Assembly (NCBI RefSeq): GCF_016428855.1
Contig: NZ_JAELTN010000014.1
Coordinates: 1-64,000, forward strand
Reading direction: 5' to 3'
Length of the DNA stretch: 64,000 bases
From: Pedobacter sp. ASV28
GTDB lineage: Bacteria > Bacteroidota > Bacteroidia > Sphingobacteriales > Sphingobacteriaceae
Shown one piece after another: positions 8,581 to 18,916 of the stretch. Made by a program: the position numbers and the translations under genes. The number at the start of each line of letters is the position of its first letter. Position 1 is the first letter of the stretch. Under the pieces are notes generated by a model that was not told the origin of the DNA, searched no databases, and worked only from the letters and a program-made list of their open reading frames with translations.

Positions 8581-10491
8581 ATGATTTCTATAAACGATTT
8601 AACTTTTTTAATTGGCTCAAGGGCCTTATATGATGAAGCTGATTGGCACATCAAGCCAGGCGATAAAGTGGGATTGATTGGTGCCAATGGAACCGGAAAA
8701 TCTACCTTACTCAAAATAATTGTTGGCGAATATGCCCCTACATCGGGTAGTATTTCGATGGCCAAAGACCTAAAAATCGGCTATCTGAACCAAGATTTAC
8801 TTTCTTATGATTCACACCATAGCATTTTACATGTGGCCATGGAGGCTTTCGAACGCCAGAACAAATTACATGATGAGATTGAAGACCTGCTCAAAAAAAT
8901 CGAAACTGATTACAGTGAAGAGATCTTAAATAAACTAAGTGACAAACAACAAGAATTTGAAGCTTTAGATGGCTATAATATCGAGTATCGTGCCAATGAG
9001 ATCCTAGCAGGTTTAGGATTTAGCACCAACGATCAGCAAAGGCCATTGAATACCTTCTCTGGAGGTTGGCGCATGCGGGTAATGTTGGCTAAAATTTTAC
9101 TACAAAACCCTGATATCCTTTTACTCGATGAGCCTACCAACCACATGGACTTACCGTCTATTAAATGGTTGGAAACCTATCTGGGTGGTTTCGAAGGAGC
9201 CATTGTAATCGTATCGCACGATAGGTATTTTCTAGATAAAATCGTTAACAAAACCGTCGAATCAAGAAAAGGAAAACTGACTACCTATGCTGGCAATTAT
9301 TCCTTCTACCTGGAAGAAAAAGCATTAAGGTCAGAAATACAACGTGGCGAATTCAAAAATCAGCAGGCCAAGATCAAACAGGAAGAACGTTTGATTGAAC
9401 GTTTCAGGGCCAAGGCAAGTAAAGCTAAAATGGCACAATCGCGTATGAAGGCCTTAGATAAGATGGAGCGTGTAGAAGATGTTGACGATGATAACCCTAC
9501 GGTAAACTTTAGCTTTAAATTCAGCAAGCCTTCAGGCCGTCATGTGGTCCGTATTGAACATGCCTATAAAAGTTATCCTAACGTTGATATCCTGAAAAAT
9601 GCCGAAGGGGTAATAGAAAAAGGAGATAAAATTGCATTGATCGGAGCCAATGGTAAAGGTAAATCTACCTTATTGAGAATTATTGCTGGTACCGAAAAAT
9701 TTGAAGGCTTCTGTGAAACCGGACATAATGTAACCACTACCTTTTTTGCCCAACATCAATTAGAATCCCTACACTTAGACAATTCTATATTGGAAGAGCT
9801 CCAAGCTTTTGCCCCTAAGCATAGCGACACAGAGTTAAGAGGTATACTAGGCTGTTTCTTGTTTACTGGTGATGATGTATTCAAAAAAATTAAGGTATTA
9901 TCTGGAGGGGAAAAATCAAGAGTGGCCTTGGCCAAATCACTAACGACCGATTCGAACTTTTTAATACTGGATGAGCCTACCAACCACTTAGATATTCAAT
10001 CGGTTAATATACTGATTCAGGCTTTACAGCAATATGAAGGTACTTTTATTACCGTATCGCACGATAGGTATTTCCTAGATCATGTGGCCAATAAAATTTG
10101 GTTCATAGAAGACGAAAAGATTAAGGAATATCCAGGCACCTACGCAGAATACGAAGAATGGGATTCTAAACGTGTTAAGCCCACTCCTAAACCGATCCCT
10201 GTAAAACAGGAAGAGAAAAAAGCTAAAGTAGCAAATGAGCCTGCTTCTCCCAATACGCAACAAAGGTTAAAAAAACTAAATGATCAGCTTAAAAAGGTAG
10301 AAGAAGAAATTGCTGCCTTTGAACATAGCGTAACTGAAAAAGAAGCAGAATTAACTAAAGAAGAAGTATTTAGCAATCAACAAAAGCTCGATGAGGCCAA
10401 TAAAAAATATTTGGCCGAAAAAACTTTATTGGATGATGCGCAAAAAAGATGGGAAATACTGGCCTCAGAAATCATGGAACTTGAAGGCTAA
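8581..10491 (+). CDS. ABC-F family ATPase (Uup/YdiF-like)
   Basis: A 636-residue soluble protein with two ATP-binding cassettes and no membrane domain. Walker A motifs are GANGTGKST (34-42) and GANGKGKST (about 354-362). Signatures are FSGGWRMRV and LSGGEKSRV. Walker B/D-loop motifs are LLLDEPTNHMDL and LILDEPTNHLDI. The inter-domain linker is a charged helix, and the C-terminus from about 560 is a coiled coil rich in Lys and Glu, as in Uup and YdiF. ABC-F proteins act on the ribosome as translation factors, and some members protect against antibiotics. Nothing here points to resistance, so a housekeeping role is more likely. Confidence 0.93.
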   Translation: MISINDLTFLIGSRALYDEADWHIKPGDKVGLIGANGTGKSTLLKIIVGEYAPTSGSISMAKDLKIGYLNQDLLSYDSHHSILHVAMEAFERQNKLHDEIEDLLKKIETDYSEEILNKLSDKQQEFEALDGYNIEYRANEILAGLGFSTNDQQRPLNTFSGGWRMRVMLAKILLQNPDILLLDEPTNHMDLPSIKWLETYLGGFEGAIVIVSHDRYFLDKIVNKTVESRKGKLTTYAGNYSFYLEEKALRSEIQRGEFKNQQAKIKQEERLIERFRAKASKAKMAQSRMKALDKMERVEDVDDDNPTVNFSFKFSKPSGRHVVRIEHAYKSYPNVDILKNAEGVIEKGDKIALIGANGKGKSTLLRIIAGTEKFEGFCETGHNVTTTFFAQHQLESLHLDNSILEELQAFAPKHSDTELRGILGCFLFTGDDVFKKIKVLSGGEKSRVALAKSLTTDSNFLILDEPTNHLDIQSVNILIQALQQYEGTFITVSHDRYFLDHVANKIWFIEDEKIKEYPGTYAEYEEWDSKRVKPTPKPIPVKQEEKKAKVANEPASPNTQQRLKKLNDQLKKVEEEIAAFEHSVTEKEAELTKEEVFSNQQKLDEANKKYLAEKTLLDDAQKRWEILASEIMELEG

Positions 10492-10521
10492 TCTGGACTT
10501 ATCGTCATAAAGCACCTTACA

Positions 10522-11499
10522 ATGAATGAAATAAAATGGGGAATTATAGGTTGTGGAGATGTAACCGAAGTTAAAAGTGGTCCTGCCTTTAACAAGGTTC
10601 CCCATTCGCAGTTAGTGGCCGTAATGCGACGAGATGCCCACAAGGCAGCAGATTATGCCAAAAGGCACCATGTTCCAAAATGGTATAGCCGGGCAACCGA
10701 CCTCATTCATGACCCTGAAGTAAACGCCATATACATTGCCACACCGCCCCTACAACATGAAGCTTATACCATTACCGCACTTGCTGCAGGCAAGCCCGTT
10801 TATGTAGAAAAGCCCATGGCCATAGATAGTGCCTCGGCCAAAAGAATGACAGAGGCATCCAATCAATACGGTGTAAAGCTAACCATAGCGCATTATCGCA
10901 GGGCACAACCCTTATTCTTAAAAATAAAATCGCTGCTAGAAGAAAAGATTATTGGCGATGTTCTTTTTGTTGATCTAAAGATGCTACAGCCCAAGGCCAG
11001 TAATATTATTGCCAATACTGCAGAAAATTGGAGGCTAAATCCGGCTATTTCTGGCGGCGGCCTATTTCATGATCTGGCTCCCCATCAGCTCGACCTGATG
11101 TTATATTATTTCGGGCAGGTACAACATTTCAATGGTCTTTCCAGTAAACTGGATCCTTTACAAGCAGTAGACGATTTGGTAACGGGCCACATTTTATTTA
11201 AAAATGGTACAATATTTAATGGCCTGTGGTGCTTTTCTGCTTCTGCCGACCAACAAACCGATAGTTGCCAAATTTTTGGTTCAAAAGGTAAAATTAGTTT
11301 TTCCGTATTTGGACATCACATTAAAATCAGTCAAAACAATCAAGAAGAAATATTAACTTTCAATCCCCTTGAACACGTTCAACAACCTATGATCGAAAAA
11401 GTGGTAAGCTATTTTAGAAATGCGGGTAACAATCCCTGTAGTGCAGAAGAAGCTTTACAGAGTATGAAACTTTTGGATGGATTTACCAAACCATATTAA
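10522..11499 (+). CDS. Gfo/Idh/MocA family oxidoreductase
   Basis: A 325-residue NAD(P)-dependent sugar or cyclitol dehydrogenase-like enzyme. The N-terminal Rossmann motif reads GIIGCGDVTE (residues 7-16). The family EKP motif appears as VYVEKPMAID at about 94-103, and the C-terminal domain carries GGGLFHDLAPHQLDLM, whose histidine is in the usual catalytic area. It starts 30 nt after the ABC-F stop and may be co-transcribed with it. The substrate cannot be told from the sequence. Confidence 0.93.
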   Translation: MNEIKWGIIGCGDVTEVKSGPAFNKVPHSQLVAVMRRDAHKAADYAKRHHVPKWYSRATDLIHDPEVNAIYIATPPLQHEAYTITALAAGKPVYVEKPMAIDSASAKRMTEASNQYGVKLTIAHYRRAQPLFLKIKSLLEEKIIGDVLFVDLKMLQPKASNIIANTAENWRLNPAISGGGLFHDLAPHQLDLMLYYFGQVQHFNGLSSKLDPLQAVDDLVTGHILFKNGTIFNGLWCFSASADQQTDSCQIFGSKGKISFSVFGHHIKISQNNQEEILTFNPLEHVQQPMIEKVVSYFRNAGNNPCSAEEALQSMKLLDGFTKPY

Positions 11500-11576
11500 G
11501 CATTTTAAATAATACCGTTTCTCTATTAGGTATAAATCATTTGTTTAGCTAATTTAGTTAACTTGTAATTAAAGCT

Positions 11577-12836
11577 ATGATAAAACTTAAAATACTTATT
11601 TGTCTTTTATTCCTCTTTCGCTTATCTGGTGCAAATGCCCAAGCCGAATATCAGAACAAAATATATCAGCCATACATTAAAACTGTAGAATGCTACAATA
11701 CCATTAAGGAGCAATCTTTCCCTATTATTGCCTTAAAAAGTGGCGAAACCTTAACTTTTGGCTTTGATGATTTACGTGGTGGACAGAAAAACTATACTTA
11801 TACCATAGAACATTGCACGTGGGACTGGAAACCTTCTGGAATTAATCAAATGGATTATCTGGAAAGCTTTAAGGAGGATATCATCTTCAATTACAGGTAT
11901 TCTTTTAACACCCTGGTAAAATTCACTCACTACCAGCTCACTTTTCCCAATGACCAGATTAAACCTAAAATAGCTGGTAATTATATCCTGAAGGTTTATG
12001 AAGACAGTGATCCAAATAAAGTAGTCATTACACAACGTTTTTACATTGTTAGCAACACTGTAAACATTGGTGCCGAGGTGGTACCAAGTACAGAAGTGGC
12101 CAGCAGAAATACCAAACAAAAAATTAATTTTAGCATCTTCTATACTACGCCAATTGCCAATCCTTACTTAGAAGTAAAAGCCGTGGTTATGCAGAATGCC
12201 ATACCACAAACTGCTATCGTAAATACCAAGCCCTCTTTTGTTAAACAAGGTTCATTGGTTTATAATGATATCAATACCAATCTTTTTTGGGGTGGTAACG
12301 AATTTAGAAAATTCGATATCAGAAGCTTCAGGTACAAAGCGGAACATGTAGCCGATATTTATCTTGATAGCACCCAAAATGTTATTCTGTCTACAGATCT
12401 GGAAAACAGTTCTTCCAGGTATAGTAACCAATTTGATGAAGATGGTAATTTCTTTATTCGAAATATGGATGGCAGGGATAACATTACCGATAGCGATTAT
12501 GCCTATGTTCTGTTTTCTTTAAGCGCCCAACTTCCCACACCAAAAGGAAATGTGTATGTGTTTGGACGTTTTAACAATTACGCACTTACAGAGGATAACA
12601 AACTCACTTACGAATCCTCAAGAAGAAGATTTTATGGTAACATTAAACTAAAACAAGGGTTATATGATTTCAAATATGTTTGGGTAGACGAAAATAATAA
12701 ATTTGATGATACCGTATTTGAAGGTTCTTTTTTTGAAACCGAAAACAACTATCAAATTTTGGCCTATTATAGAAGACCAGGCAGCAGATATGATGACCTT
12801 GTAGGTTTTACCAATATCAATAGTATAAAAAGGTAA
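11577..12836 (+). CDS. DUF5103 domain exported protein
   Basis: A 419-residue protein with a signal peptide (residues 1-22, ending GANAQA). The mature part opens with [12 protein letters not shown] and contains [24 protein letters not shown], which I recognise as the DUF5103 pattern common in Bacteroidota. The C-terminal third ([17 protein letters not shown] onward) looks like a carbohydrate-binding or early-set immunoglobulin-like module, as seen in proteins with glycan-handling partners. The function is not established. The neighbouring convergent alpha-amylase is suggestive but the pairing may be accidental. Confidence 0.85.
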   Translation: MIKLKILICLLFLFRLSGANAQAEYQNKIYQPYIKTVECYNTIKEQSFPIIALKSGETLTFGFDDLRGGQKNYTYTIEHCTWDWKPSGINQMDYLESFKEDIIFNYRYSFNTLVKFTHYQLTFPNDQIKPKIAGNYILKVYEDSDPNKVVITQRFYIVSNTVNIGAEVVPSTEVASRNTKQKINFSIFYTTPIANPYLEVKAVVMQNAIPQTAIVNTKPSFVKQGSLVYNDINTNLFWGGNEFRKFDIRSFRYKAEHVADIYLDSTQNVILSTDLENSSSRYSNQFDEDGNFFIRNMDGRDNITDSDYAYVLFSLSAQLPTPKGNVYVFGRFNNYALTEDNKLTYESSRRRFYGNIKLKQGLYDFKYVWVDENNKFDDTVFEGSFFETENNYQILAYYRRPGSRYDDLVGFTNINSIKR

Positions 12837-12870
12837 GTTAACCCAACCGGCACACAAAGCTTTCGCTAAA

Positions 12871-14340
12871 CTATTTCAATATCCAAACACTTACACTTCC
12901 TGCATTACAATAAAAATCAGCAAAACCATCTTCACCTATTACTATTTCTTCTGCCCTGTAATTTAAGCTATCTATAAAAGTTTTACCGGCAAAATGTTGC
13001 CCTACTTCCATTTTTTTAGTCCCAGCCTCTCCATTGCTCAATAAAACGGCAAGGCCTGAATTTTCGAATGCTACATCTCCTTCCCTGGTCCAGCCAATGC
13101 AATTGGGATGATCGAGATAATCACGTTGTAGGCCATAGGCAAAATATCTTCTTGCCTTCAACAGTAGCATCAACTCTGGCAAAGCAGCTAACGTTACAGG
13201 TGTTTCATTATCCTCATAATCTGCTCCGTAGAGATCGGGAAAGAATATACAGGGTATGCCCTGCTCCCTTAACAATATCATGGCATAGGCCAAAGGGCGA
13301 AACCAAAAATCGACATAGGATTGTAAGGCTTGCATAGGTTGAGAATCATGGTTATCGACAAAAGTGACAGCCAATAAGGGATTGACCTGAACCAAGGTAT
13401 CATCAAAAATCTTGCTGAGATTGTAAGTATTTCCTTCTATAGAGGCCAGATAAAACTGGTGGTGCAACATCGAATCGAAAAGCTGCGTCCTTCCCTCTGT
13501 AGTTTCAATATAGCCCTGAAGTTCACCAACATTTTCAATGGTCCAGTTTTCCGAAACAAAAAATAGGTTTTCACTACATTCGGCCTTTACAAAGTCTATC
13601 CACTCTATTACAAACCCTGGCGAAATGTGTTTCACCGCATCTAATCTGAAACCGTCTATCTTACAAGTATCATAAAACCACTTGGCCCATTTCTTTAACT
13701 CCTCTTTTACGGCAAGGTTTCGGAAATCAATGTCATTACACATCAGGTAATCAAAATTACCGTGCTCTGTAGAGGGTACATTTTCCCATTTATCACCATA
13801 TTGGTTCTGTATGGAATATATCCCCGTTTCCTTCAGGTCTTCAGCCCAATCGGTTCCACTAAAACATTGAAAATCCCAGGTAAAGTCAGAATATGTTCCC
13901 TTCCTACCAGGAAAAGTAAACTTTGTCCAAGCAGCAATTTCAAAGATTTCGGAAATGAACTGATTACGGTTTTCAGGATCAACCTTCCTTACGGGTATAT
14001 TTTCCAATTCATCGCCACCTGCCTTATGATTGAATACCACATCGGCAATCACTTCAATATGATTTTGCTGAAGTGCTTTTATGGCCGTGAGCAATTCTTC
14101 TTTGGTGCCATATTTTGTGGCAACGCTGTTCTTTTGATCAAACTCCCCTAAATCATACAGGTCATAGGTATCATAGCCTTGTGCATGTACTCCATCAGCC
14201 CCCTTAAAAGCAGGTGGTATCCACAATTTGGTAATTCCCAAATTGGCCAAATTTTCTGCTTCCTTTGCTATTTTTGTCCATAAGTTGTCTTTTTCGTTAT
14301 AATACCAATGAAAATATTGAACCAGCGTTTGATTTTGCAT
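12871..14340 (-). CDS. Alpha-amylase, GH13 (cytoplasmic AmyS-like)
   Basis: A 489-residue glycoside hydrolase cleaving alpha-1,4-glucans. The four GH13 regions are visible: DVVFNHKAGGDE (region I), GFRLDAVKHI with the nucleophile Asp (II), FVSENWTIE with the acid/base Glu (III) and FVDNHDSQP (IV). There is no signal peptide, and the opening QYFHWYYNEKDNLW resembles the GH13_5 intracellular type, so it probably acts on stored or imported oligosaccharides. The size fits that subfamily. It is a single gene, convergent with the DUF5103 gene. Confidence 0.95.
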   Translation of the reverse strand: MQNQTLVQYFHWYYNEKDNLWTKIAKEAENLANLGITKLWIPPAFKGADGVHAQGYDTYDLYDLGEFDQKNSVATKYGTKEELLTAIKALQQNHIEVIADVVFNHKAGGDELENIPVRKVDPENRNQFISEIFEIAAWTKFTFPGRKGTYSDFTWDFQCFSGTDWAEDLKETGIYSIQNQYGDKWENVPSTEHGNFDYLMCNDIDFRNLAVKEELKKWAKWFYDTCKIDGFRLDAVKHISPGFVIEWIDFVKAECSENLFFVSENWTIENVGELQGYIETTEGRTQLFDSMLHHQFYLASIEGNTYNLSKIFDDTLVQVNPLLAVTFVDNHDSQPMQALQSYVDFWFRPLAYAMILLREQGIPCIFFPDLYGADYEDNETPVTLAALPELMLLLKARRYFAYGLQRDYLDHPNCIGWTREGDVAFENSGLAVLLSNGEAGTKKMEVGQHFAGKTFIDSLNYRAEEIVIGEDGFADFYCNAGSVSVWILK

Positions 14341-14677
14341 ATTGAAGAATTAGAGGCTTATTTATTGCAACAAAATCTTCGTTCTTAATGTTTGATATTG
14401 GTTCAATTTTATTCAATGATTTGGGGAAACTTTTAAAATGAACAACATACCCATTATCAAAAGACAAATTGACTTACCAAGCCAAATAAAAAGTTCTATA
14501 AAGCCTTGGTTTATATCCACGAAAGATGAGCTAACTTAATGGGAAACCTAGTAAAAATTTACTTGGAAAAACAACTCACTTATCCACAAAACAGCAACAT
14601 TGCCTAATAAAAAAGGATATTGAAACTTATATAGCCACCTTAATCATTATTAGCTATTATTCTATAGCCAAAAGCAA
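14341..14677. other. Intergenic gap of 337 bp
   Basis: AT-rich sequence upstream of the minus-strand alpha-amylase gene and beyond the end of the glycosidase operon. I see no open reading frame worth calling and no strong hairpin. It should hold the amylase promoter, but no clear TAnnTTTG box was found. Confidence 0.5.
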
Positions 14678-15565
14678 TTAATAACCCCTACCGTAAATCT
14701 CTATTTTTTCAGCGCCTTGCGAACGATTTTCTTGCGTAGAGAAGATAGAAAAATAATTTGAGCTTGGACATTTCATCTCAGTATATCGCCCATCATGAAA
14801 AGGTGCTTCAACCAACGCACCATTCACCATACGATAAATGTAGGTCACTTTCCATTCTGCTCCAACAACCTTCGTATTGGTGGCCTGAACAGGTTTACCT
14901 TCGTTTGATACTTGATCAATAGCGTTTACTCGTTTAAACTCTCCCTTGCCAGCAAAAGTGTAACCACCGCACTCAAAATCTCTTTCAAATTTCTTTCCCC
15001 CACCCTCAACAGTAAGCCTCAACATACCATTAGAAACGATTTTAACTGACATCCATACCTCTTCTCCAGGATACCAGTAATACCTGGCTTCAGCAGGAGC
15101 ATTTTCATATAAAGCTGCCTGACCACTCCCTGCATGGGAAGATCTCCTTAAAAATGGTCTAAAAGCCCTCCTATCTGCGGTTACAGCCCCATTCTCCTCA
15201 CGAATAACTTCCCAAGTTAAACCAATATCGGTTTCCTGTCCGCCCATATTTCCTCCCATATAGATAGAGGGGTTATCTAAAAATTGAGCGGGCTTAGCCG
15301 GATTAATCCTAGAAGGATCAAAAACAATGGTGGGCAAAATCACTCGCCCACCAATGCCTCCCCATATGTCTACACTTGAAACCAATTTGCGATAATAAGC
15401 ACCGGCAAAACAGCTTTTTGAAGCTGCAGGCTGTACCTCTCCTACAAAGAACGTATTATTTGAAGGACTTGGCGATGTGGGTACTACCGTAGTCTTACTG
15501 TCCTTCTTTGAACAGGAAAACATCAAACAGCACCATAAAGACAAAATTAGATGACGAATGGACAT
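14678..15565 (-). CDS. Hypothetical lipoprotein, last gene of a secreted-protein operon
   Basis: A 295-residue protein with a lipoprotein signal peptide: a hydrophobic stretch ending in the lipobox MFSC, followed by SKKDSK and a Ser/Thr/Pro-rich linker. I do not recognise the mature domain. It is rich in glycine and aromatic residues, with beta-strand character, and has only a few cysteines. It lies 23 nt after the preceding gene and is surely co-transcribed with the phosphodiester glycosidase. It may sit on the outer membrane surface and help handle the same substrate. Confidence 0.7.
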   Translation of the reverse strand: MSIRHLILSLWCCLMFSCSKKDSKTTVVPTSPSPSNNTFFVGEVQPAASKSCFAGAYYRKLVSSVDIWGGIGGRVILPTIVFDPSRINPAKPAQFLDNPSIYMGGNMGGQETDIGLTWEVIREENGAVTADRRAFRPFLRRSSHAGSGQAALYENAPAEARYYWYPGEEVWMSVKIVSNGMLRLTVEGGGKKFERDFECGGYTFAGKGEFKRVNAIDQVSNEGKPVQATNTKVVGAEWKVTYIYRMVNGALVEAPFHDGRYTEMKCPSSNYFSIFSTQENRSQGAEKIEIYGRGY

Positions 15566-15588
15566 TGGGTAATGGAGTAAATCAAAAA

Positions 15589-16359
15589 CTAATAATAAAA
15601 CTTATAAGCATTTTTTTCCGTTGCCGAAGACAGCAAGGCAATCAACAATTGAGGAGAAGCATTTAACGTGTACTCCAATACATTATTTCCTTTTTGCAGG
15701 GAGACATTTTTAGCATTTAGCAATACACGACCATTTACATCAGAAACCGTAAAACCAGCTATGCGATTAACCGGCGAATACACATTTACCTTGATGTGTT
15801 GATTTGCCGAGCTTGCAATTACGGTAATGTCAGTCTTATTAAGGTCAAACTGAACGGCCACAACAATGGAAGTGGTAAAAGTGCCATCCCTGTCTACACT
15901 TTTAAGCTGGTAATAATTTGTTCCATTTACCGGCTTTGTATCCCTATAAGAATAATTTATCAACTCATTAGCATTTCCCTTTGCCCCAATAGTAGCAATA
16001 CGTTCAAACTTTTTGCCATCTGAAGAACGAAGAATTTCGAAATGTAAGGCATTTTTCTCCATTGAAGTTGCCCAAGTTACATTTACCGCATCGGCATCTT
16101 TTCTGGCATTAAACTTACTTAAGGTAATTGGCAACACCTCATTTCTAAGTGCTTGTATAAATGCCCTGTTGGCTACACTGAAACCATCACCCCAACTAAT
16201 ATCTGCATGCGTGTTAATGGTCCCACCCTGTTCATTGATAGTCGCAAAAGCAACGTTTCCTCCATTAACATCCTGTAAAAGTTTTATAGGGTCTACCTTT
16301 TGTGCTTTGGTGTAGGTAGATAAGCACAGCATAACCAGTAATATAAAAATATTCTTCAT
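15589..16359 (-). CDS. Exported protein with a fibronectin-III-like domain and sorting-like C-terminus
   Basis: A 256-residue protein with a signal peptide (residues 1-19, ending TKAQ). Residues from about 80 to 175 hold a fibronectin type III-like module, recognised by VNVTWATSMEKNALHFEILRS and YSYRDTKPVNGTNYYQLKSVD, which is common in Bacteroidota surface proteins. The last 75 residues (VNVYSPVNRIAGFTVSDVNGRVLL and onward) resemble a type A secretion-system-9 sorting domain in layout, though the usual terminal motif is degenerate. It lies only 4 nt after the glycosidase gene. The biochemical role is unknown. Confidence 0.75.
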   Translation of the reverse strand: MKNIFILLVMLCLSTYTKAQKVDPIKLLQDVNGGNVAFATINEQGGTINTHADISWGDGFSVANRAFIQALRNEVLPITLSKFNARKDADAVNVTWATSMEKNALHFEILRSSDGKKFERIATIGAKGNANELINYSYRDTKPVNGTNYYQLKSVDRDGTFTTSIVVAVQFDLNKTDITVIASSANQHIKVNVYSPVNRIAGFTVSDVNGRVLLNAKNVSLQKGNNVLEYTLNASPQLLIALLSSATEKNAYKFYY

Positions 16360-16363
16360 GATC

Positions 16364-17899
16364 TTAGTTTTTTGATTTGATTAAAATTACTCCAGGCATA
16401 GTACGTTCAGTACCGCTATCTGAAGGGCGAACGGTTAATTGATTATTTATACGCAAAGTGGTAGAGCCTCCTCCATCTAAGTTTAATGCAGAAACACAGC
16501 CCATATCTTTCATCAAATTGGCCAATTCATTCAAAGTAAGACCCAATACGTTAGGCGTTACTGTGGTATTACCTCCTTCAACCGCTAGCAATATTACTTT
16601 GCCAGTAGCGGTGTAACCAATTGCTGATCTTCCCCTCATAGAAGTGTTATCAAGATCGGCAAGCTCTTCAGTTGACGTAACATTTACCACACCATTTTTC
16701 ACCAGAACAGGCGATCCGCCTACGCCACTTACTACATTCCAAATCGTTCCTCCTGCTGCTGTTGGGATAGGTTGCGGCGCATTATTTACGTTATTTGGAG
16801 AGGGTGTTTGATAAGAGTAAACATTGGAACCTACTTTATAGGTCCAAGTAATATCTGGTTGCCAAGTTGGTGACAAACCAAAAGTTCCCCTGGTTGGATA
16901 ATAGGTACTATTAACGCCATTATAGACATTACGTACAAGAGAAGCCACATTATTTGCAGCGGTAGTACCATTATATTGCAAATGGCTTAATGCCGTAGTA
17001 TAAAAGAAACCTGCATTTAAACAGGCCAAAACCGTTCCTGTTTCTGCAGAAACAAAACTTTCTGGTGTTTTAAAAGTTGATGAATAGGTAGGTTTAAACT
17101 CTACTAACTTTGGATCAAAAACCACAATATAAGCGTTCATTTGCCGTGTCATATAAGGAGTGGTGCAGCGGTAAATCTGTATCCCTGCCGGAAAATTTCT
17201 CATTAATTCAGTTTCTTTTTGCCAATAAGATGGTAATGCAACCAATTCGGCATTGCTATCAAAAACAGTGGTATACGATTGGTAGTTAGGATTGGTTAAG
17301 TGAACTACGCCTTTTACATTATTTCCTCCCGTATAATTATCATATAAAGATTTAGGACTGGTAATGGCATTCCATACTGGTCTATTAAAATAGTTACCTA
17401 TACCCAAGCCCAATGCGTGGACAGCTTTATTTGCACCATCGCCAGTAACATCTTCCGTATCTGCCCTAACCAATACCACCTCATTGACCGTAAAATTCCA
17501 TGCCTTGCCCGGAGCCAAGTCTTCCATATAGCGGGTATCATTTACAGCAATGCTGATTTTAAAATCAGAAGCATCGATATCTGGCGTATAGGTGTTTAGC
17601 TCGGTTGCTGAAAGCCTTCGTAAGACAATGGTAGTGCCCGATCTAAGGTTTCTCCACAAATCGATATTATTAAATCTGAATTTAGATCCGCCGTCATCTA
17701 GATTGGAACCCCCATTAGCGTAATCTTTAATGATGTATTTTCTGATATCCAAGTGGTCCTGTACCACCAAAAGTTCAGCAACATCATCTACCCCATCTGA
17801 AGTACCGCTGTTGAAATAGCGGTTCACTAAGATACTTTGAGCTTTGCCATTATTAAAAAAGCAAATTGCAAAGCAAACAACAAGTAAAATTTTTTTCAT
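16364..17899 (-). CDS. Phosphodiester glycosidase family protein (NAGPA/DUF2233)
   Basis: A 511-residue exported protein with a signal peptide (residues 1-20). The C-terminal half contains the hallmark motif ALNLDGGGSTTL near residue 470, preceded by GRSAIGYTATGKVILLAVEGG, which defines the family of the mannose-6-phosphate uncovering enzyme. Members cleave phosphodiester-linked sugars, and bacterial relatives may act on cell-wall or capsular phosphodiesters. The N-terminal 200 residues are an extra beta-rich region. It is the first of three tightly spaced genes all encoding exported proteins. Confidence 0.88.
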   Translation of the reverse strand: MKKILLVVCFAICFFNNGKAQSILVNRYFNSGTSDGVDDVAELLVVQDHLDIRKYIIKDYANGGSNLDDGGSKFRFNNIDLWRNLRSGTTIVLRRLSATELNTYTPDIDASDFKISIAVNDTRYMEDLAPGKAWNFTVNEVVLVRADTEDVTGDGANKAVHALGLGIGNYFNRPVWNAITSPKSLYDNYTGGNNVKGVVHLTNPNYQSYTTVFDSNAELVALPSYWQKETELMRNFPAGIQIYRCTTPYMTRQMNAYIVVFDPKLVEFKPTYSSTFKTPESFVSAETGTVLACLNAGFFYTTALSHLQYNGTTAANNVASLVRNVYNGVNSTYYPTRGTFGLSPTWQPDITWTYKVGSNVYSYQTPSPNNVNNAPQPIPTAAGGTIWNVVSGVGGSPVLVKNGVVNVTSTEELADLDNTSMRGRSAIGYTATGKVILLAVEGGNTTVTPNVLGLTLNELANLMKDMGCVSALNLDGGGSTTLRINNQLTVRPSDSGTERTMPGVILIKSKN

Positions 17900-18240
17900 A
17901 AAGTTTGGTTATTTTGTTAAAAAATTCAAAATCAACGATAAACTTATTAAAATATATAAATAACACGAAATAATTACTAAATTATTTTACTAACTATCGG
18001 CAATCACTTAAAAATGAAAGCAATACATTAGGCCACATCAGATATTCAAATCAAACATTAGGGTTAAACTGTCCTTAAAAGAGTTTCATTACTTTCTAAT
18101 AATTTTAATCAAAAAGCTGGCAGGCAACATAAGCCCGTCTATAAAGAAACGATATATGAATTGCCCAAGCAATATCTTGCAAGCGCTACTTTACATAAAT
18201 TTAATCTTGAGAACACGCTTAATTTAGTTAATTTAGCCGC
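17900..18240. other. Intergenic gap of 341 bp between divergent genes
   Basis: Promoter region for both the minus-strand glycosidase operon and the plus-strand thioesterase. A near-consensus -7 box TAATTTAG (18229-18236) lies 4 nt before the thioesterase ATG. No reading frame or strong hairpin is seen elsewhere. Confidence 0.5.
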
Positions 18241-18762
18241 ATGAGTTTAAACGTTAAAAGCCCTAAAAACTCGTTCACCATTATGAATGAGCTTGTTCTG
18301 CCCAACGACACCAACACGTTAAACAACTTAATGGGTGGACGTTTATTACACTGGATGGATATTGCCGCTGCTATTTCTGCTCAAAAACACTGCAACAGGA
18401 TCGTAGTTACCGCCTCGGTAGATAACGTATCGTTTAAGCAACCCATTAAATTAGGCGATGTAATTACCATAGAGGCAAAAGTAACCCGTTCTTTTCACAC
18501 TTCTGTAGAGGTACGTTTGGATGTTTGGGCCGAAAATATCCCTTCTGGCAGTAGAGCTAAATCTAATGAAGCTTACTATACCTTTGTAGCACTCGACCAA
18601 AATGGGCAAACTATTCCGGTACCTGAACTAAAACCAGAAACAGAAGAAGAAATTGAATTATTTAATGGCGCCTTACGCCGTAGACAATTACGCTTGGTAT
18701 TGGCAGGCAAAATGCAGCCTGAAGATGCCACAGAACTTAAAGCCTTATTTTTTAAAGATTAA
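18241..18762 (+). CDS. Acyl-CoA thioesterase (hotdog fold)
   Basis: A 173-residue hotdog-fold enzyme hydrolysing acyl-CoA to free acid and CoA. The pattern NTLNNLMGGRLLHWMDIAAAI holds the active-site region of the YciA/BFIT group, followed by VDNVSFKQPIKLGDVITIEAKV. The C-terminal extension of about 40 charged residues is frequent in Bacteroidota homologues. It is monocistronic, with 154 nt to the next gene. Confidence 0.93.
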   Translation: MSLNVKSPKNSFTIMNELVLPNDTNTLNNLMGGRLLHWMDIAAAISAQKHCNRIVVTASVDNVSFKQPIKLGDVITIEAKVTRSFHTSVEVRLDVWAENIPSGSRAKSNEAYYTFVALDQNGQTIPVPELKPETEEEIELFNGALRRRQLRLVLAGKMQPEDATELKALFFKD

Positions 18763-18916
18763 AGTTGCCCATCACAGGCTAGCCTGTATAATTTATCACA
18801 CATAGGTATAATCATAGTGCTGTTATTACAAAACAAATGGGCTAATTTTCAATAAAGACATTGGCATCTATTTTTATTGGGGCATACTAACCATTCAACT
18901 TATTAGAACATAACAG

